A stretch of DNA of 64,000 bases from Solanum dulcamara. Taxonomy: Eukaryota > Streptophyta > Magnoliopsida > Solanales > Solanaceae. Numbering within the stretch: the first letter of the stretch is position 1; the number at the start of each line of letters is the position of its first letter. The stretch is from positions 12,599,501-12,663,500 of the forward strand of contig NC_077247.1 of assembly GCF_947179165.1 (NCBI RefSeq), read 5' to 3'. Of this stretch, positions 46,107 through 58,699 are shown piece by piece. A program made the position numbers and the translations under genes. Below the pieces are notes generated by a model. It made no database searches. It was not told the origin of the DNA and saw nothing but the letters and a program-made list of their open reading frames with translations.

Positions 46107-47177
46107 TGTAACATCCCTCAAAATGCTCACAAGTGCCTTAAGAATGCCTTGGAATAGGCCGCTCATGTAATGTATTATCCTTAATCTTTTTGCAAAATCT
46201 GAATTCAGAATATCGAATAGGGGGTCAAAATCAATAGGAAAATAGTCTCGTGGAATTTTAGGACTCGTAGATCGAAATATAGATTTCTCAAGGAATTTTG
46301 CAAACCTGCAAGGTCTGCGACAAGTCCATGTCGCAGACTTGCTTGCCTCCGCGTCGCAGACCTGGCAAGGATTTTTCGCTGAGTTGGGTTTTTAATAAGG
46401 GCATTTTAGACTTTTCTCTAATTGTTAACTAATGAACCTAGAGGATTTTAGGACCTAATTTAACTCTATAAATTAACCTAAATCTCTAATTCTATTCATA
46501 CTTCTATAATACACCTACTCAAATATTTCTCTCTCTATTAAAGACTCTCAAGGACTCCATTGAAAACTTCAAATAAATTCACTCAAGCTCTCCATAAAAA
46601 CTCTCAAGTTCTTTCAAATTAATTGGTGTTCTCAATTAAGTATGTGGGAATTGATTCATAGATTCTTTTATCCATGAAGTCAAATCAATTTCTCAAGGTT
46701 TTCTACCAAATTAAAGTAGGGTATTTTATAGGTTTTATGATCTCTATTCCTATTGCATGAATTATGATTTAAAGTATGATCATTAGTCTATTTTGATATA
46801 AATTGATGGTTATTGCATTAAATTGAAGAGTTTTCCCATTACTTTACTTATCCCCTTTATCATGTACGTTAATTGATCATTGCATCCTATAATTTATATT
46901 GCATGGCATGCCCACATACTTAGAACATTCAATCGTACTAATGTATATTATTGCCTACATTTTCTCATAATGTAAGGGTCGACGATCACATTCCACCAAC
47001 TCGTGGCTAGTAGAGTTTCCATTCGGTGAATATTGGTGAGTCCTCATATATCGAGGGCGAGTTATGTAGTTATTTCATTCCAAAGAATTTTGTTATATTC
47101 ATGGTTAAGGTGAGATAGGGATGTGTCTTAGCCCCCACCCTTCTTGAGTAGTACATGCATGTTTGGAAAAATGATAT
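46107..47177 (+). repeat. Tandem K/J chimeric unit 2 (1,071 bp)
   Basis: Same structure as unit 1, with the K-to-J junction at about 46834 (GAGTTTTCCC). Hairpin arms at 46311-46321/46353-46363 pair perfectly over 11 bp. TATAAA at 46467-46472. Confidence 0.9.
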
Positions 47178-48250
47178 TGTAATATCTCTCAAAATCCTCA
47201 CAAGTACCTTGAAAATGCCTACGGAATAGGCCGCTCATATAATGCATTATCCTTAATCTTTTTAGAAAATCCGAGTTTGGAATATCGATCAAGCGATCAA
47301 AATCTATAGGAAAATAGTCTCGGTGGATTTTTAGGATCCGTAGATCGAAAGATAGATTTCTCAAAGAACAACACAAACCAGTAAGGTCCGTGACAAGTCC
47401 GTATCGCGGACTTTCTTGCCTCTGCGTCACGGACCTGGCAAGGATTTTTTAGCCGAGTTGGGTTTTTAATAAGTGTGTTTTAAACTTTTCCCTAATTGTT
47501 AGCTAAATAACCTAGACATTTTTAGGACCTAATTGAACTGTATAAATTAACCTAAATTTCTAATTCTAATCATTCTTCTATAATTTACCTACTCAAATAT
47601 TTCTCTCTACAAAAGACTCTCAAGGACTCCATTGAAGACTTCAAGTAAATTCACTCAAGCTCTCCATCAAAACTCTCAAATTCTTTCAAATTAATTAGTG
47701 TTCTTTCATAAGGTATGTGGGTATTGATTCACTGATGCTTTCATCCATGAAGCCCAATCTATTTCTCAAGGTTTTCTATCAAATTAAAGTATGGTATTTT
47801 ATGGATTTTATGATCTCTATTCCTATTGCATGAATTATGATTTAAAGTATGATCATTAGTCTACTTTGATATAAATTAATGGTTATTGCATTAAATTCAA
47901 GAGTTTTCCCATGTTTTTACTTATCCCCTTTATCATGTATGTTAATTGATCATTGCATCCTATAACTTATATTGCATGGCATGCCCACATACTTAGTATA
48001 TTCAAGCGTACTAATGCATATTGTTGCCTACCTTTTCTCATAATGTAAGGGTCGACGATCACATTCCACCAACTCGTGGCTAGTAGAGTTTCCATTCGGT
48101 GAATATTGGTGAGTCCTCATATATCGAGGGCGAGTTATGCATTTATTTTATTCCAAAGAATTTTGTTATACTCGTGTTGAAGGTGAGATAGGGATGTGCT
48201 TTAGCCCCCACCCTTCTTGCGTAGTACATGCATGTTTGGACAAATGATAT
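47178..48250 (+). repeat. Tandem K/J chimeric unit 3 (1,073 bp)
   Basis: Same structure, with the junction at about 47907. Hairpin arms at 47384-47394/47426-47436 pair perfectly over 11 bp. TATAAA at 47541-47546. The 100-codon minus-strand frames at 47128-47430 and 48201-48503 recur only because the DNA is repeated. Confidence 0.9.
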
Positions 48251-50410
48251 TGTAACATCCCTCAAAATGCTCACAAGTTTCTTGAAAATTCCTAGGGAAT
48301 AGGCCGCTCATATAATGCATTATCCTTAATATTTTTGGAAAATCTGAGTTTGAAATATGGATCAGGAGGTCAAAACTAGTGGGAAAATAGTCTCGGTGGA
48401 TTTTTAGAATCCGTAGATCGAAAGATAGATTTCTCAAGGAACTGCGCAAACTAGTAATGTCCGTGACAAGTCCGCATCTCGCACTTGCTTGCCTCCGCGT
48501 CACGGACCTGGCAAGGATTTTTTGGCCGTGTTGGGTTTTTAATAAGGGCGTTTTAGTCTTTTTCCAAATTTTTAGCTAAAGAACCCAGACAGTTTTAGGA
48601 CCTAATTGAACTCTATAAATTAACCTAAATTTCTAATTTTAATTATTCTTCTATAATTTACCTATTCAAATATTTCTCTCTACAAAAGACTCTCAAGGAC
48701 TCCATTGAAGACTTAAAGTAAATTCACTCAAGCTATCCATCAAAACTCTCAAATTCTTTTAAATTAATTGGTGTTCTCACTTAAGGTATGTGGGTATTGA
48801 TTCATGGATCCTTTCATCAATGAAGCCCAATCAATATCTCAAGGTTTTCTATCAAATTAAAGTATGGTATTTTATGGATTTTATGATCTCTATTCCTATT
48901 GCATGAATTATGATTTAAAGTATGATCATTAGTCTATTTTGATATAAATTGATGGTTATTGCATTAAATTGAAGAGTTTTATCATGAATTCTCCTATTTT
49001 GATTTATAGAGTTCATAATGTAAAATATGAGTATTTTCAATTATACCTCCTAATGATATTATCTATATGAATTATGTATGGGCTAATACAAAGTTTATGA
49101 TTGTGCATGTTTTTAAGTCAATTTCATAATTTTTTAATCAATTGATTATGCATTTATGTCCACTAATTTCAAGTATAAGCTATGATCATGAATTTTCAAG
49201 TTATATTCTATGAGAAGTTTTATTTAATGATTTCGAAGGTACTATTATGAATCTCATTCAAATTGATTATGCATCCAAGTTTTACCCTAATTTCCAAGTA
49301 TGAATTATGTCTATGTATGTATGATTTGTAATGTGGTAGGACAATACATGCATTTCACTTATGTCATGAAAATGTGGTACTCTATGATTTTCAAACCTAT
49401 GATCATGAATATGATATACGTCATTCTGATTTTTATGCTAAATATGTATTCCGTGTGATTTGACTTAGCACCGAATGTGAACTTGAGGTGGGGATCAAAA
49501 TATGGGGTCATTATATAAAGTCTTTTGTCACATAACTACGTACCACCGTAGGTACAAAGGGATTAGAGGTGAATACCAAAATATCTACGAGGTGAGTACC
49601 CAAAATATAAAGGTTTGGTGGTGAGTACCAGAGTCTAAAAACTAGGGGTGAGTACCCGATTCACACGACCTCTTAGTGGATCCACTTAGGTATGTAGGAG
49701 TCTACCTTGGCAAATAGTCTCCCCCTTTCCTCCGATGTAGGGGTAACATTGGGATTCCATATTATATCTCGCATGGCCCTATTATAGGCTATGGTTCCTA
49801 TCCCACATATGTATGATCTCTTAAGTATGCTCTGATTTTAAATTATGCTTTTAAAATGCTTTGGTCAATATGATTTTCTCATGACTTTACTTATCTTATC
49901 TTAGCATGTGTTTTACTTGACCGTTGCATTCCATGATTCGCGTTGCATGTCATACACTTATACTTAGTATATTCCAACGTACTAATACATAGTTGTTGCC
50001 TACATTGTCTCATAATGTAGGGGTTGAGGTTGAAGATCATATTCATCCACGTGTCTAGTTAAGCTTTTCTATCCGGTGGTGTTTGTGGTGAGTCCTCATT
50101 TATCTGGAACTAGTCATCGAGTTGATTATTGTTTGAAAGACTTTTGTTATGTTTTATTTTGAGGGTGAGCTCGGGACATGTCTTAGCCTCTGCCCATAAT
50201 CATGAGTAGAGGCATATAGTTGGACTAATGTTTCCAGTCTATGTTGTCATGTGACATTCTTCATTTACTTTTCATGGTTTAGACTCTCTTATGATATTTC
50301 CGCTTTTATTTTATCTTGTGTATGCTTATGATATGTACAAGAGGCTTGGTTGGAGCCCTTCGGGGTTTCTATCACCATATTACAACTAGGCCCTAGGTCG
50401 GGGCATGACA
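48251..50410 (+). repeat. Complete solo LTR K
   Basis: 2,160 bp from TGTAACATCC to GGGGCATGACA, flanked by GATAT at 48246-48250 and 50411-50415, the 5-bp target duplication of an LTR element. No interior follows, so this is a solo LTR left by LTR-LTR recombination. TATAAA at 48613-48618 and an AAGGTATGTGGG donor-like site near 48784. Its end (GGCTTGGTTGGAGCC...CCTAGGTCGGGGCATGACA) is homologous to the ends of J and D. Confidence 0.9.
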
Positions 50411-50578
50411 GATATAGAGTCCATGTTATCGAGTTTTCACTCTCCTTTTATGATTCTTTTTTCAGAATCTTCCTATGTTATTTCCATATCTACTTTACCT
50501 TAGGTTGTCTTACGATATGTCAAAAGGCTTGGTTGGATCATCATGTTACAACTAAGCCCTAGGTAGGATTGTGAAACA
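50411..50578 (+). repeat. LTR J, terminal part
   Basis: After the right GATAT the sequence resumes with LTR J and ends GGATTGTGAAACA. It parallels the end of K at 50260-50410 (GGCTTGGTTGGA, ACAACTA(A/G)GCCCTAGGT). This pairs with the J part ending at 45072. Confidence 0.75.
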
Positions 50579-52450
50579 TAAGCACTGTTGGGATAAGACA
50601 CTGACTATAACTAAACTATACAATAAAAGTAAACATCTTATGAAACCTCCAAGAAGAGATGAAGCTTACCAACTCACAGTTAAACCCCAAATCCTAGAAG
50701 AAAGGTCGATCAGAATCTCTACCTGGACCTGCACATAAAACAAAAATGCAGTGTCCCTAGGCAACGGGACACTAGTACGAATAAAAATGTATGGGTAGGT
50801 AGGGCAGAAAGTAGAATAACAAATAGCTGCTGTAAAAATGGTAATTGAGATACCACCTAACACTGAAAATGTCATAGCCTCCATTGCCGAGATCCAACCT
50901 TATAGTAATCAAATATTCATGGTATGCTCAGGTAATCATATGTACTAAATATATATATATATATTGACACAAATGTATGACATACCCAACAAAATTCTAG
51001 AAATGACGGCCTCTTCCAATAGCTAACCAGCATCATATTGCCATCTTGTGGCTATATGTACACTATATATAGTCTTCTTGGAAAATAGTCCTCTTACCTC
51101 CGATTATAGCTCGGAGTCCATGCATAACATGCCATGTATGATATGAACTTTGAATGCACATATTAGGCCATAACCAGAACTTAGCCAATCTTGGCTCATT
51201 ATTACTTTTATTCTCATAATCTCATAATCACTTTCGTATCATATACAAGTGTCTTGTGGAACCTCATATGTTTTTAAATAATCTTGAAAACTCAACTCAA
51301 CATTTTTAAACAGATAAATTAATCCTGAAGATGTTCATAAGGAGCTTAAGGTGCTTCACTTAGTTTATATACCCGATTCCTTGATTATTAAACAAAAAAT
51401 TTTTCAAAAATCAAGTGTTTTAGTAGTTAGCATAAAAAATATATTTGAGATTTTTGAAAATCGATGTGTTACTTTAATAGTTTTAAAATACATTTTAATG
51501 TGGAAGAAGGACTCATTGCAATTACTAAACGCCTTTCATAATATTTTCAATCCACACCACCCAAAGAAAAATAAGAATTCATACATATGGACAAAAGGTT
51601 AAGAATGCCAACAAAATGACATATGTAGATGTCGAATGACCTATTTAACCGAACGAGTGAAATATCAATCTAATAGCATCATTAAATTACTTTAGTTACG
51701 ATCCCAATGTCTTCCACCGAAGGTCTTTCTAGCAATAGAATAGTAAAATGTCACATTAGGTGTTTTAGGAATTTCTCAAAATTAATTCTAAAAGGAAGGA
51801 TGAAGCTTAGCCTTAACATACCTTTCCAACGAATGTCTGAATGCCTGTAGTTCCTTCACGAAAGTTGTTCACGTCCTAATCTTCACAAACACTATATGCA
51901 GCTTATACACATCTATAAATAGTTTATAAATAAGCTTAAATCGGCAAATTTTCTATATGATCCTAACTTAACGAAACGTCCATAGTACTTCATAAAAACG
52001 ATCATAAAAGAGTCCTAATAAGATTACCTTGGAAAACCAAGTATAAAGCTTGAAGAAACAGAAATAAAAATGAAGTTATATCTCTAAAAATGGCTCCAAA
52101 CATATCTAATAGAAGGGGGAAATGATTGCAAAGTGTAGAGATACTATTTCTAGGCACGGGGGAAAACTTTAATGGTAAAAATCGCTAAAAATAAACCTTA
52201 ATCACCCAAGAACTTCATTAGAACCCTGTCTTAAGATCTATCACTATTTTGGGATGAAAAAGAAATTTTTTGGGGTCTTAAAAGTTGAATTACCGACTTA
52301 CACCATTTTTTTGACTCGACCCAACATTCTGCGGTAAAACAGTCATTACTTTTTACTCCAATGTCGGTTTTATGTGCCATATTTTTGGTTATAAACTATA
52401 CTCGAACACCTTCAATTTGATAGGTTGTGGAACCCATAAGTCATTATATA
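50579..52450 (-). repeat. LTR F2, partial
   Basis: Relative of LTR F with no insertion at the C site (50990-51060), which makes it the reference for the pre-insertion sequence. Near 50750-50800 a 'GGGACACTAGTACGAATAA' stretch is the usual minus-strand LTR signature. Its 5' terminus is cut by element D at 52451. Frames 50666-50884 and 51351-51602 show no recognisable protein. Confidence 0.65.
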
Positions 52451-54191
52451 TGTCATACCCCAAGCTAGACCCTAGGATTGATACGGTGATCGGGAACCCA
52501 AAGGATCCCAACCAAGCCTCTTAACATATATTGCATTCATAAGTTCAAGTAAAGCATAATGAAACCAAGCGTAATAGTAATCTTTATCATAGAAGTCTAG
52601 GAAAACAGTGGAACCTCAAGTCATATGTCCAAGAATTGAGTATATTAAATCTATGTCTAAACATGCCTCTATAACTAGATGGGGGCTTAAGACAAGCTCC
52701 TAGCTCACCCAAACATAAAATAGTCAAAAGTATCAAATTCAAGAAAGGTCTCGTCCTTGATGAATGAGGAATCACCCAAACACTATAGAAGTAGTAGTAA
52801 GCTCTAGCCACGAATGGGATGCGTAGCGTGATCATCCGTCCCTACATTATGAGATAATGTAGGAAAAATATGCATTAGTACATAGAAGGTAGTGAGTATG
52901 TAAGATATGAATGAACAAGAAATAAAGCATAAGAAATATGGCATAAGATGCATGACCAACGTAATAAAAGCATAGAAAAGACTTAAAAAGCATTTGAAAT
53001 TATGTTGAAAGAATGTGGTCAATGCATCATCATCATCATAGTAAAATTTACATCATTTCATATAACATGTTTGGGATAAGACCTTTAACCGACATCTAAG
53101 GCCATGCGAGCTATAACATGGAATGTGATGTAACTCCCATATTGAGAAGAGAGAGGTTACTTACCAAGGTAGACTCCGTGAGAAGATCTTTAAAATCATA
53201 ACCTATATGTGGATCTACTAGGTACACCATAAAGTCCCCATATTGGAGCAACATAGTTTGAGACTTTAGGTTGCTACTAGGATTCTCTTGGGTAACAAAC
53301 ATTTGAACCCCACCTAAAATTCCTCAGTGATTAGTCAATATCCCAATAGAATTCATTAATATATTATCAATAACATCACCATGAAAATAATCATAGTAGT
53401 AGCTCATTAACTTAGTCGATTAAAAAGAATCCATAAACTTGGTGAGAAATGTCCTTATCACCTTTTTAACATGATTGAGTGATAATTGTACTTATCACAC
53501 CATAATAACTTCTTGAATTATCATTGGAACATCATTCTAACTTTTACTAAGCATTCACAAGTCTCAACTTCTTTTTACAAAAAGCTTTCTTTGAAAATCG
53601 TAAAAAATCATGATTATAATGCATAGAAATCATCATTGAAAATAGTTCTATGCATGGGTATTTGGAAAAAAACTTGAAATCATACAATTAAGATAGAGTC
53701 ATGATTATAAAAATCATTGAAGCCAAATTAAAAAGTAATTGAAACAGCCTAATGCAATATCATCAATCTAGGGTGAAATAGAAATTGAAATTGAAGAGAA
53801 CTTTGAGAAAAAACCTTGGGACTCCATGGGTGAACTAAACCCATGAATTAAACCCCACATACCTTGATGAATCTAACTATGAAATTGAGAAGGAGTGCTT
53901 CCTATGAATCGTAAGCCTTTCTACGGCTTATCCTGTTGTTTCTTAGAAAAAGTACTGAGGTTTGTTATTTTATCCAAAATCAGACCTCAGTTCTACGATT
54001 CCCTCTATGAGTCATCACTTGAGTTGTAGATTCATTTCCCACTTAGTGAAAATTTCCAACCTCAGTATCAGTCCTATGAGTCACTCCTACAACTCGTAGA
54101 AGTATTTACGACTCATACGTCAACTTGTAAACTCTGAGTTCGTCTATTTTTCTTGAAAATTTTCCTTTATTTTAACTTCCGAGGTATTACA
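52451..54191 (-). repeat. 3' LTR of element D
   Basis: 1,741 bp on the minus strand, TGTAATACCTCGG (54191) to GGGGTATGACA (52451). A block of tATGAGTCATa/CTACGAGTTGTAG words lies at 53900-54130. Confidence 0.85.
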
Positions 54192-54206
54192 ATATCTCCT
54201 CTTTGG
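54192..54206 (-). other. Polypurine tract of element D
   Basis: Minus strand CCAAAGAGGAGATAT directly before the LTR start, preceded by the usual CTCATTCGAGGACAAAT lead-in (54207-54235). Confidence 0.8.
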
Positions 54207-54464
54207 AAATATTTGTCCTCGAATGAGATTCAACTAGCATAGAAAGGACACAGAAAGAGGACTAGCAACCCAACATGAATGCAAAGACACCTCAAATGTC
54301 ATAATACATGATATTTTCAAACTTTATCATTAAGCATGACTTTAAAATAAATCTTCATGAACATGCACAAATATGAAAGACATAGGAAAACAGAAACGTA
54401 GAAATTTAGGCGACTTGAGTAAGAGGAAACTAATACCTTAACCTTAAGTTGAAGGAAAGTGATA

Positions 54465-55279
54465 TATGGATATCTCTTCATTATGTCTTCTTCGGCTTTT
54501 CACGTAGCACTCTCTACTTGTCAATTTCTCCAAAATACCTTGACGGATGCAACCTCTTTATTTCTTAACTTCTTCACTTGCCGATCTCGAATTTCCACCG
54601 GAACCTCCTCATAAGTTAAGTTCTCTTCAACACTCACATTTTCCAATGGCAAATGAAATTTGGATCACTACAAACTTCCTCAACATCAACACATGAAACA
54701 CTAGATGAACCATTGCCAACTCAAATGATTAGTGTAACTCATATGCCACCTTGCCAATATGCTTTAATATATTATAGGGTCCAACATACCTAGGACTCAA
54801 TCCAATATAATGGACAAACGGACAACATGAAGTCTTACCAAGTCACGAATTTACAACTTGGCATAATCTTCGGCACTATAAGAAGTCTTCACTGGTAGAA
54901 AGTTTCCCGACTTAGTCATTCGATCAACAACAACTCAAATAGAATCATGTTGTTTCTTAGTGCGAGGCAAACCCGTCGCAAAGTTCATATTCACATCTTC
55001 CTACTTCCAGGTAGGAACCTCAATGTGTTGAGCTAAACCTCCCATTTTTTAATGCTCGAGCTTTACTTATTGACAGTTAGGACACCTTTCCACATAATCC
55101 ACTATGTCTTTCTTCATGTCATTCAACCAATACACTTCCCGCAAATCATGATACATCTTGGTGGATCCCAATTTAATTGAATACCTAGAACTATGAGAAT
55201 AATCCAATATCAATTCCCTTAGAGCATCAACATTGGGTATGCACAACCGACCTTGATAATGAAAGACCTCATATCCCCC
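54465..55279 (-). pseudogene. Integrase, copy 2, of element D (core deleted)
   Basis: N-terminal zinc-binding part around 55050-55150 (CPNCQ-like, matching VARCPNYQQVKVEHQK of copy 1), the start of the core with KSGNFLPVKTSYSAEDYAKL-like sequence, then a direct jump near 54800-54850 into LSPRYVGPYNILKHIGKVAYE and the closing EVPVEIRDRQVKKLRNKE-type stretch to 54465. The segment from the second catalytic Asp through the Glu is missing, which copy 1 retains. Several stops. Confidence 0.75.
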
Positions 55280-55990
55280 TTAGGAGAAAACCTTAATGGA
55301 TTTTTTGACAACCAACTTCTTCAATTCTACCAACATCAGATCATTATCTTGCTTAGTCTTACTGTCCGCCACAAGATATAATTCTGAGAAATTACATACA
55401 AGAAAACAACCCTTATTAGAATCAACAAATCGAACACCTAAACGAGCCAATCTATGCACTTTCTTAACCAATTCTTTCTTTCGTTCTTCAACATGGGAAA
55501 CACTATTTATGGAGAACCTACTAAGTGCATCAGCAACAACATTAGCTTTGCCCGAATCATACAATACATCATATCATAGTCCTTCAACAATTCAAGCCAT
55601 CTTCTTTGTCGAAGGTTAAGGTCCTATTAATTAAACACATATTGTAAGTTCTTATGATCAGTAAACACTTCCACATGGACACTTTAAAGGTAGAGCCTAC
55701 AATTTCTCAAAGAAAATACAACCGCCGCTAGTTCCAAGTCATGATTCAGATATTTCCTTTCATGTACTTTAAGTTGCCTAGAAGCATAGGCTATCACCTT
55801 CCTATATTGCATGAACACACAACCAAGTCCAATCCTTGAGGCATCACAGTACACAACAAAACCATCGGACCCTTTCAGTAGAGTCAATATAAGAGTGATA
55901 ATAAGTCGATTTTTCAACTCTTGGAAACTCTTGTCACAAGCTTCCAACCAATGGAATTTTACTTTCTTCTGGGTCAAATTGGTCAACTTG
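55280..55990 (-). pseudogene. RNase H and linker, copy 2, of element D
   Basis: Frame 55986-55684 gives [19 protein letters not shown], '[16 protein letters not shown]' (catalytic Asp), [16 protein letters not shown] and [10 protein letters not shown]. Frame 55564-55280 gives YDSGKANVVADALSR, the standard linker before integrase. The part between (HKSLQY region, about 55600-55680) is in another frame. Confidence 0.85.
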
Positions 55991-56059
55991 AAGAAATTGA
56001 TGAAAAACCTTCCACGAAGCTTCTATAGTAACTGGCCAAACCTAAGAAACTTCTAATAT

Positions 56060-56770
56060 TCGAAGGAGACAAGGGTCTAGGTTAATTCTTACCCGTGTCA
56101 GTTTTCTTAGGATCAACCATAATACCATCAACTGAGATAATGTGACCAAGAAATCCAACTGGCCTCAACCAAAATTCGCACTTGCTAAACTTGGCAAAAA
56201 ATTGATGATATCTAAATACTTGCAACACTATCCTGAATTGATAGTCATGCTCCTCCTCACTCCGAAAGTAGACCAAAATATCAATAAACACAATCACGAA
56301 TATGTCCAAGTATTGCTTGAACATCCTATTCATCAAGTCTATGAAGACAGCGGGAGCATTAGTTAGTCCGGAAGGCATAACTAGGAATTCAAAATAGCCA
56401 TATCTTATCCGAAATGTCATCTTGGGAATATCACACTCCCTCACCAGTAATTGGTGATAACCAGAATGGAGATCAATTTTAGATAATTAGCTTTCCCCTT
56501 GCAATTAGTCAAAAAAATCATCTAACCTTGGGATTGGATACTTGTTCTTTATGGTCACTCTATTTAATTGCTGGTAGTCGATACACATACAAAGTAAACC
56601 ATCCTTATTTCTAACAAAGAAAATGGAAGCATCCCATGGGGATATACTTGGTCTAATAAAGCCCTTTTTCCAACAAATCTTTCAATTGATCATTTAACTC
56701 TATTAGTTCTGCCAGAGCCATTTGATAAGGAGGAAGAGAAATAGGTTATCTGTCGGGAAGAAGGTCTATG
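56060..56770 (-). pseudogene. Reverse transcriptase, copy 2, of element D
   Basis: Frame 56444-56082 holds [39 protein letters not shown] and [11 protein letters not shown], then [17 protein letters not shown]. The catalytic FIDDI box has lost one Asp codon (single Asp at 56280-56282), which alone would abolish polymerase activity. The N-terminal fingers (56450-56750) are readable only across stops. Confidence 0.9.
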
Positions 56771-57168
56771 CCAAATTCAATTTCCCTTTTAGGAGGAATA
56801 CCGAGTAGATCATCAAAAAATAGATCTGGGAACTCATTAACAATAGGGACCGACTCTAGAGTAGGGGCTTCAGAGTTAGTATCCCTAACCCATAGATGGT
56901 AGAAGCAACCCTTGGAAATCATTTTCCTAGCTTTAAGGCATGAGATGAATTGACCCTTAAACACGAATTTACTACCCTTCCATTCTAGGATCACCTCATT
57001 TGGAAATTGAAACTTAACCATATGGGTTATACAATCAATAGAAGCATAGCATGCATATATCCAATCCATAGCAAGGATAATATCAAAATCATTCATATCA
57101 AGCTCTACTAGATTACATGAAGTAACTTTGTGAAAAACCAAAACCAAATTGGACCAATCCATGCCATC
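56770..57168 (-). pseudogene. Protease C-terminus and RT linker, copy 2, of element D
   Basis: Frame 57162-56746: VELDMNDFDIILAMDWI, VKFQFPNEVILEWKGS, then [19 protein letters not shown], the linker before RT. ILGMDWL reads ILAMDWI. The active-site DSG end lies upstream of the duplication junction and is absent. At 57165-57175 this copy abuts the integrase core of copy 1. Confidence 0.85.
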
Positions 57169-57174
57169 TCACCC

Positions 57175-57860
57175 TCTTCAAACCATCCCACCAGGGACCT
57201 ACACCTTCTCCCATATAAAGCTTCAAAAGGTTCCATTTGGATGCTAGAGTGATAACTATTGTTGTAGGTAAACTAAATCAATTATATATGCTCATCCCAA
57301 CTTCCTTTGAAATCAATGACACGCACCCTTAACATATCCTCCGAAGATTGAATCTTTCTTTCGACTAGGCCATCAGTTTGATGGTGGAAAGTTATACTTA
57401 ACTTAACTCTCGTACCAAGACCCTCTTAGAATGACTTCCAAAAATTTGAGGTAAATTGAGTAACTCGATCCAATAAAATGGACACAAGGACACCATAAAG
57501 TCTTACCAACTTATAAATATACAACTTGGCATAATCTTCTGTATTATAAAAAGCCTTCACTGGTAGAAAATGCGCCGACTTAATCATATGATCCACAAAA
57601 ATATAAATAGAATCATATTGTTTCTTAGTGCAAGCAAAATCCATCGCAAAGTCCATATTCACATCTTCCCACTTCCAAGTAGGAACCTCAATATCTTGAG
57701 CTAAACCTCTAATTTTTTGATGCTCGACCTTTACTTGTTGATAGTTAGGACACCTTGCCACATAATCCACTATGTCCTTTTTCATGCCATTCCACTAATA
57801 CATTTCCCTCAAATCATGATACATCTTGGTGGATCCTGAGTGAATTGAATATCAAGAACT
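57175..57860 (-). pseudogene. Integrase, copy 1, of element D (C-terminus missing)
   Basis: Frame 57785-57426: MKKDIVDYVARCPNYQQVKVEHQK (second Cys of the zinc motif changed to Tyr), MDFAMDF, KSAHFLPVKAF and 'VSILLDRVTQFTSNFWKSF' (the second Asp retained). The core continues in other frames to NNSYHSS and YGRRCRS near 57190-57270. The C-terminal module is absent because the second pol copy starts here. Confidence 0.85.
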
Positions 57861-58640
57861 ATGGGCCTCATCCAATATCAATTTCCTTAGACCATCAATA
57901 TTGGGTACACACAACTAACCTTGGTAACGAAGCACCCTATCTCCCCCTTAGGAGAAAACCTCAATGACTTTTTCGGTAACCAACTTCTTCAATTCAACCA
58001 ACACGGGTCATTATCTTGCTTAGCCTTAATATCTGCCATAAGAGACGATTCTGGTCCATTACGTACAATTACAACACCCTCATTATAATCAACCAACCGA
58101 ACACCTAAATGAATTCCATCTTCAACATAGGAAATACTATGCATGGACAACCTACTCGAGTACCATTCTAATCGCCTCTTTCATGTCCTTTCTATAGGTA
58201 GAACTACTAAGTGCATCAGCAACCATATTAGCTTTGCTCGGATGGTAAAATACACTCATATCATAGTTCTTCAACAATTCAAGCCACCTTCTTTGTCGAA
58301 GGTTCAAATCCCTTTTCTTAAACACATATTGTAAGCTCTTATGATCGGTAAACACATCCACATGGACACCATAAAGGTAGTGCCTCCAAATATTCAAAGA
58401 AAACACAACCGCCGCTAGTTCCAAGCCATGAGTCGAATAATTCCTTTCATGCACTTTAAGTTGCCTAGAAGCATGCTATCACCTTCCTATGTTGCATCAA
58501 CACAAAACAAAGTCCTATCCTTGAGGCATCAAAATACACAACAAAACCATTGGACCCTTTCGGTAAAGTCAAAATGGGAGTGATAATAAGTTGATCTTTC
58601 AACTCTTAGAAAATATTCTCACAAGCTTCCAACAATTGGA
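57861..58640 (-). pseudogene. RNase H and linker, copy 1, of element D
   Basis: Frame 58454-58152: [20 protein letters not shown], '[18 protein letters not shown]' (catalytic Asp of FTDHKSL), [16 protein letters not shown] and [11 protein letters not shown]. The N-terminal half (58480-58640) is in another frame. Confidence 0.85.
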
Positions 58641-58699
58641 ATTTTACTTTCTTTTGGGTCAAATTGGTCAAAGGTGAAGAAATTGATGAAAATCCTTCC

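Noticed and set aside
47128..48503. Two similar 100-codon minus-strand frames
   Set aside because: They recur because units 2-4 of the K/J array are near copies; not maintained in unit 1 and no known protein.
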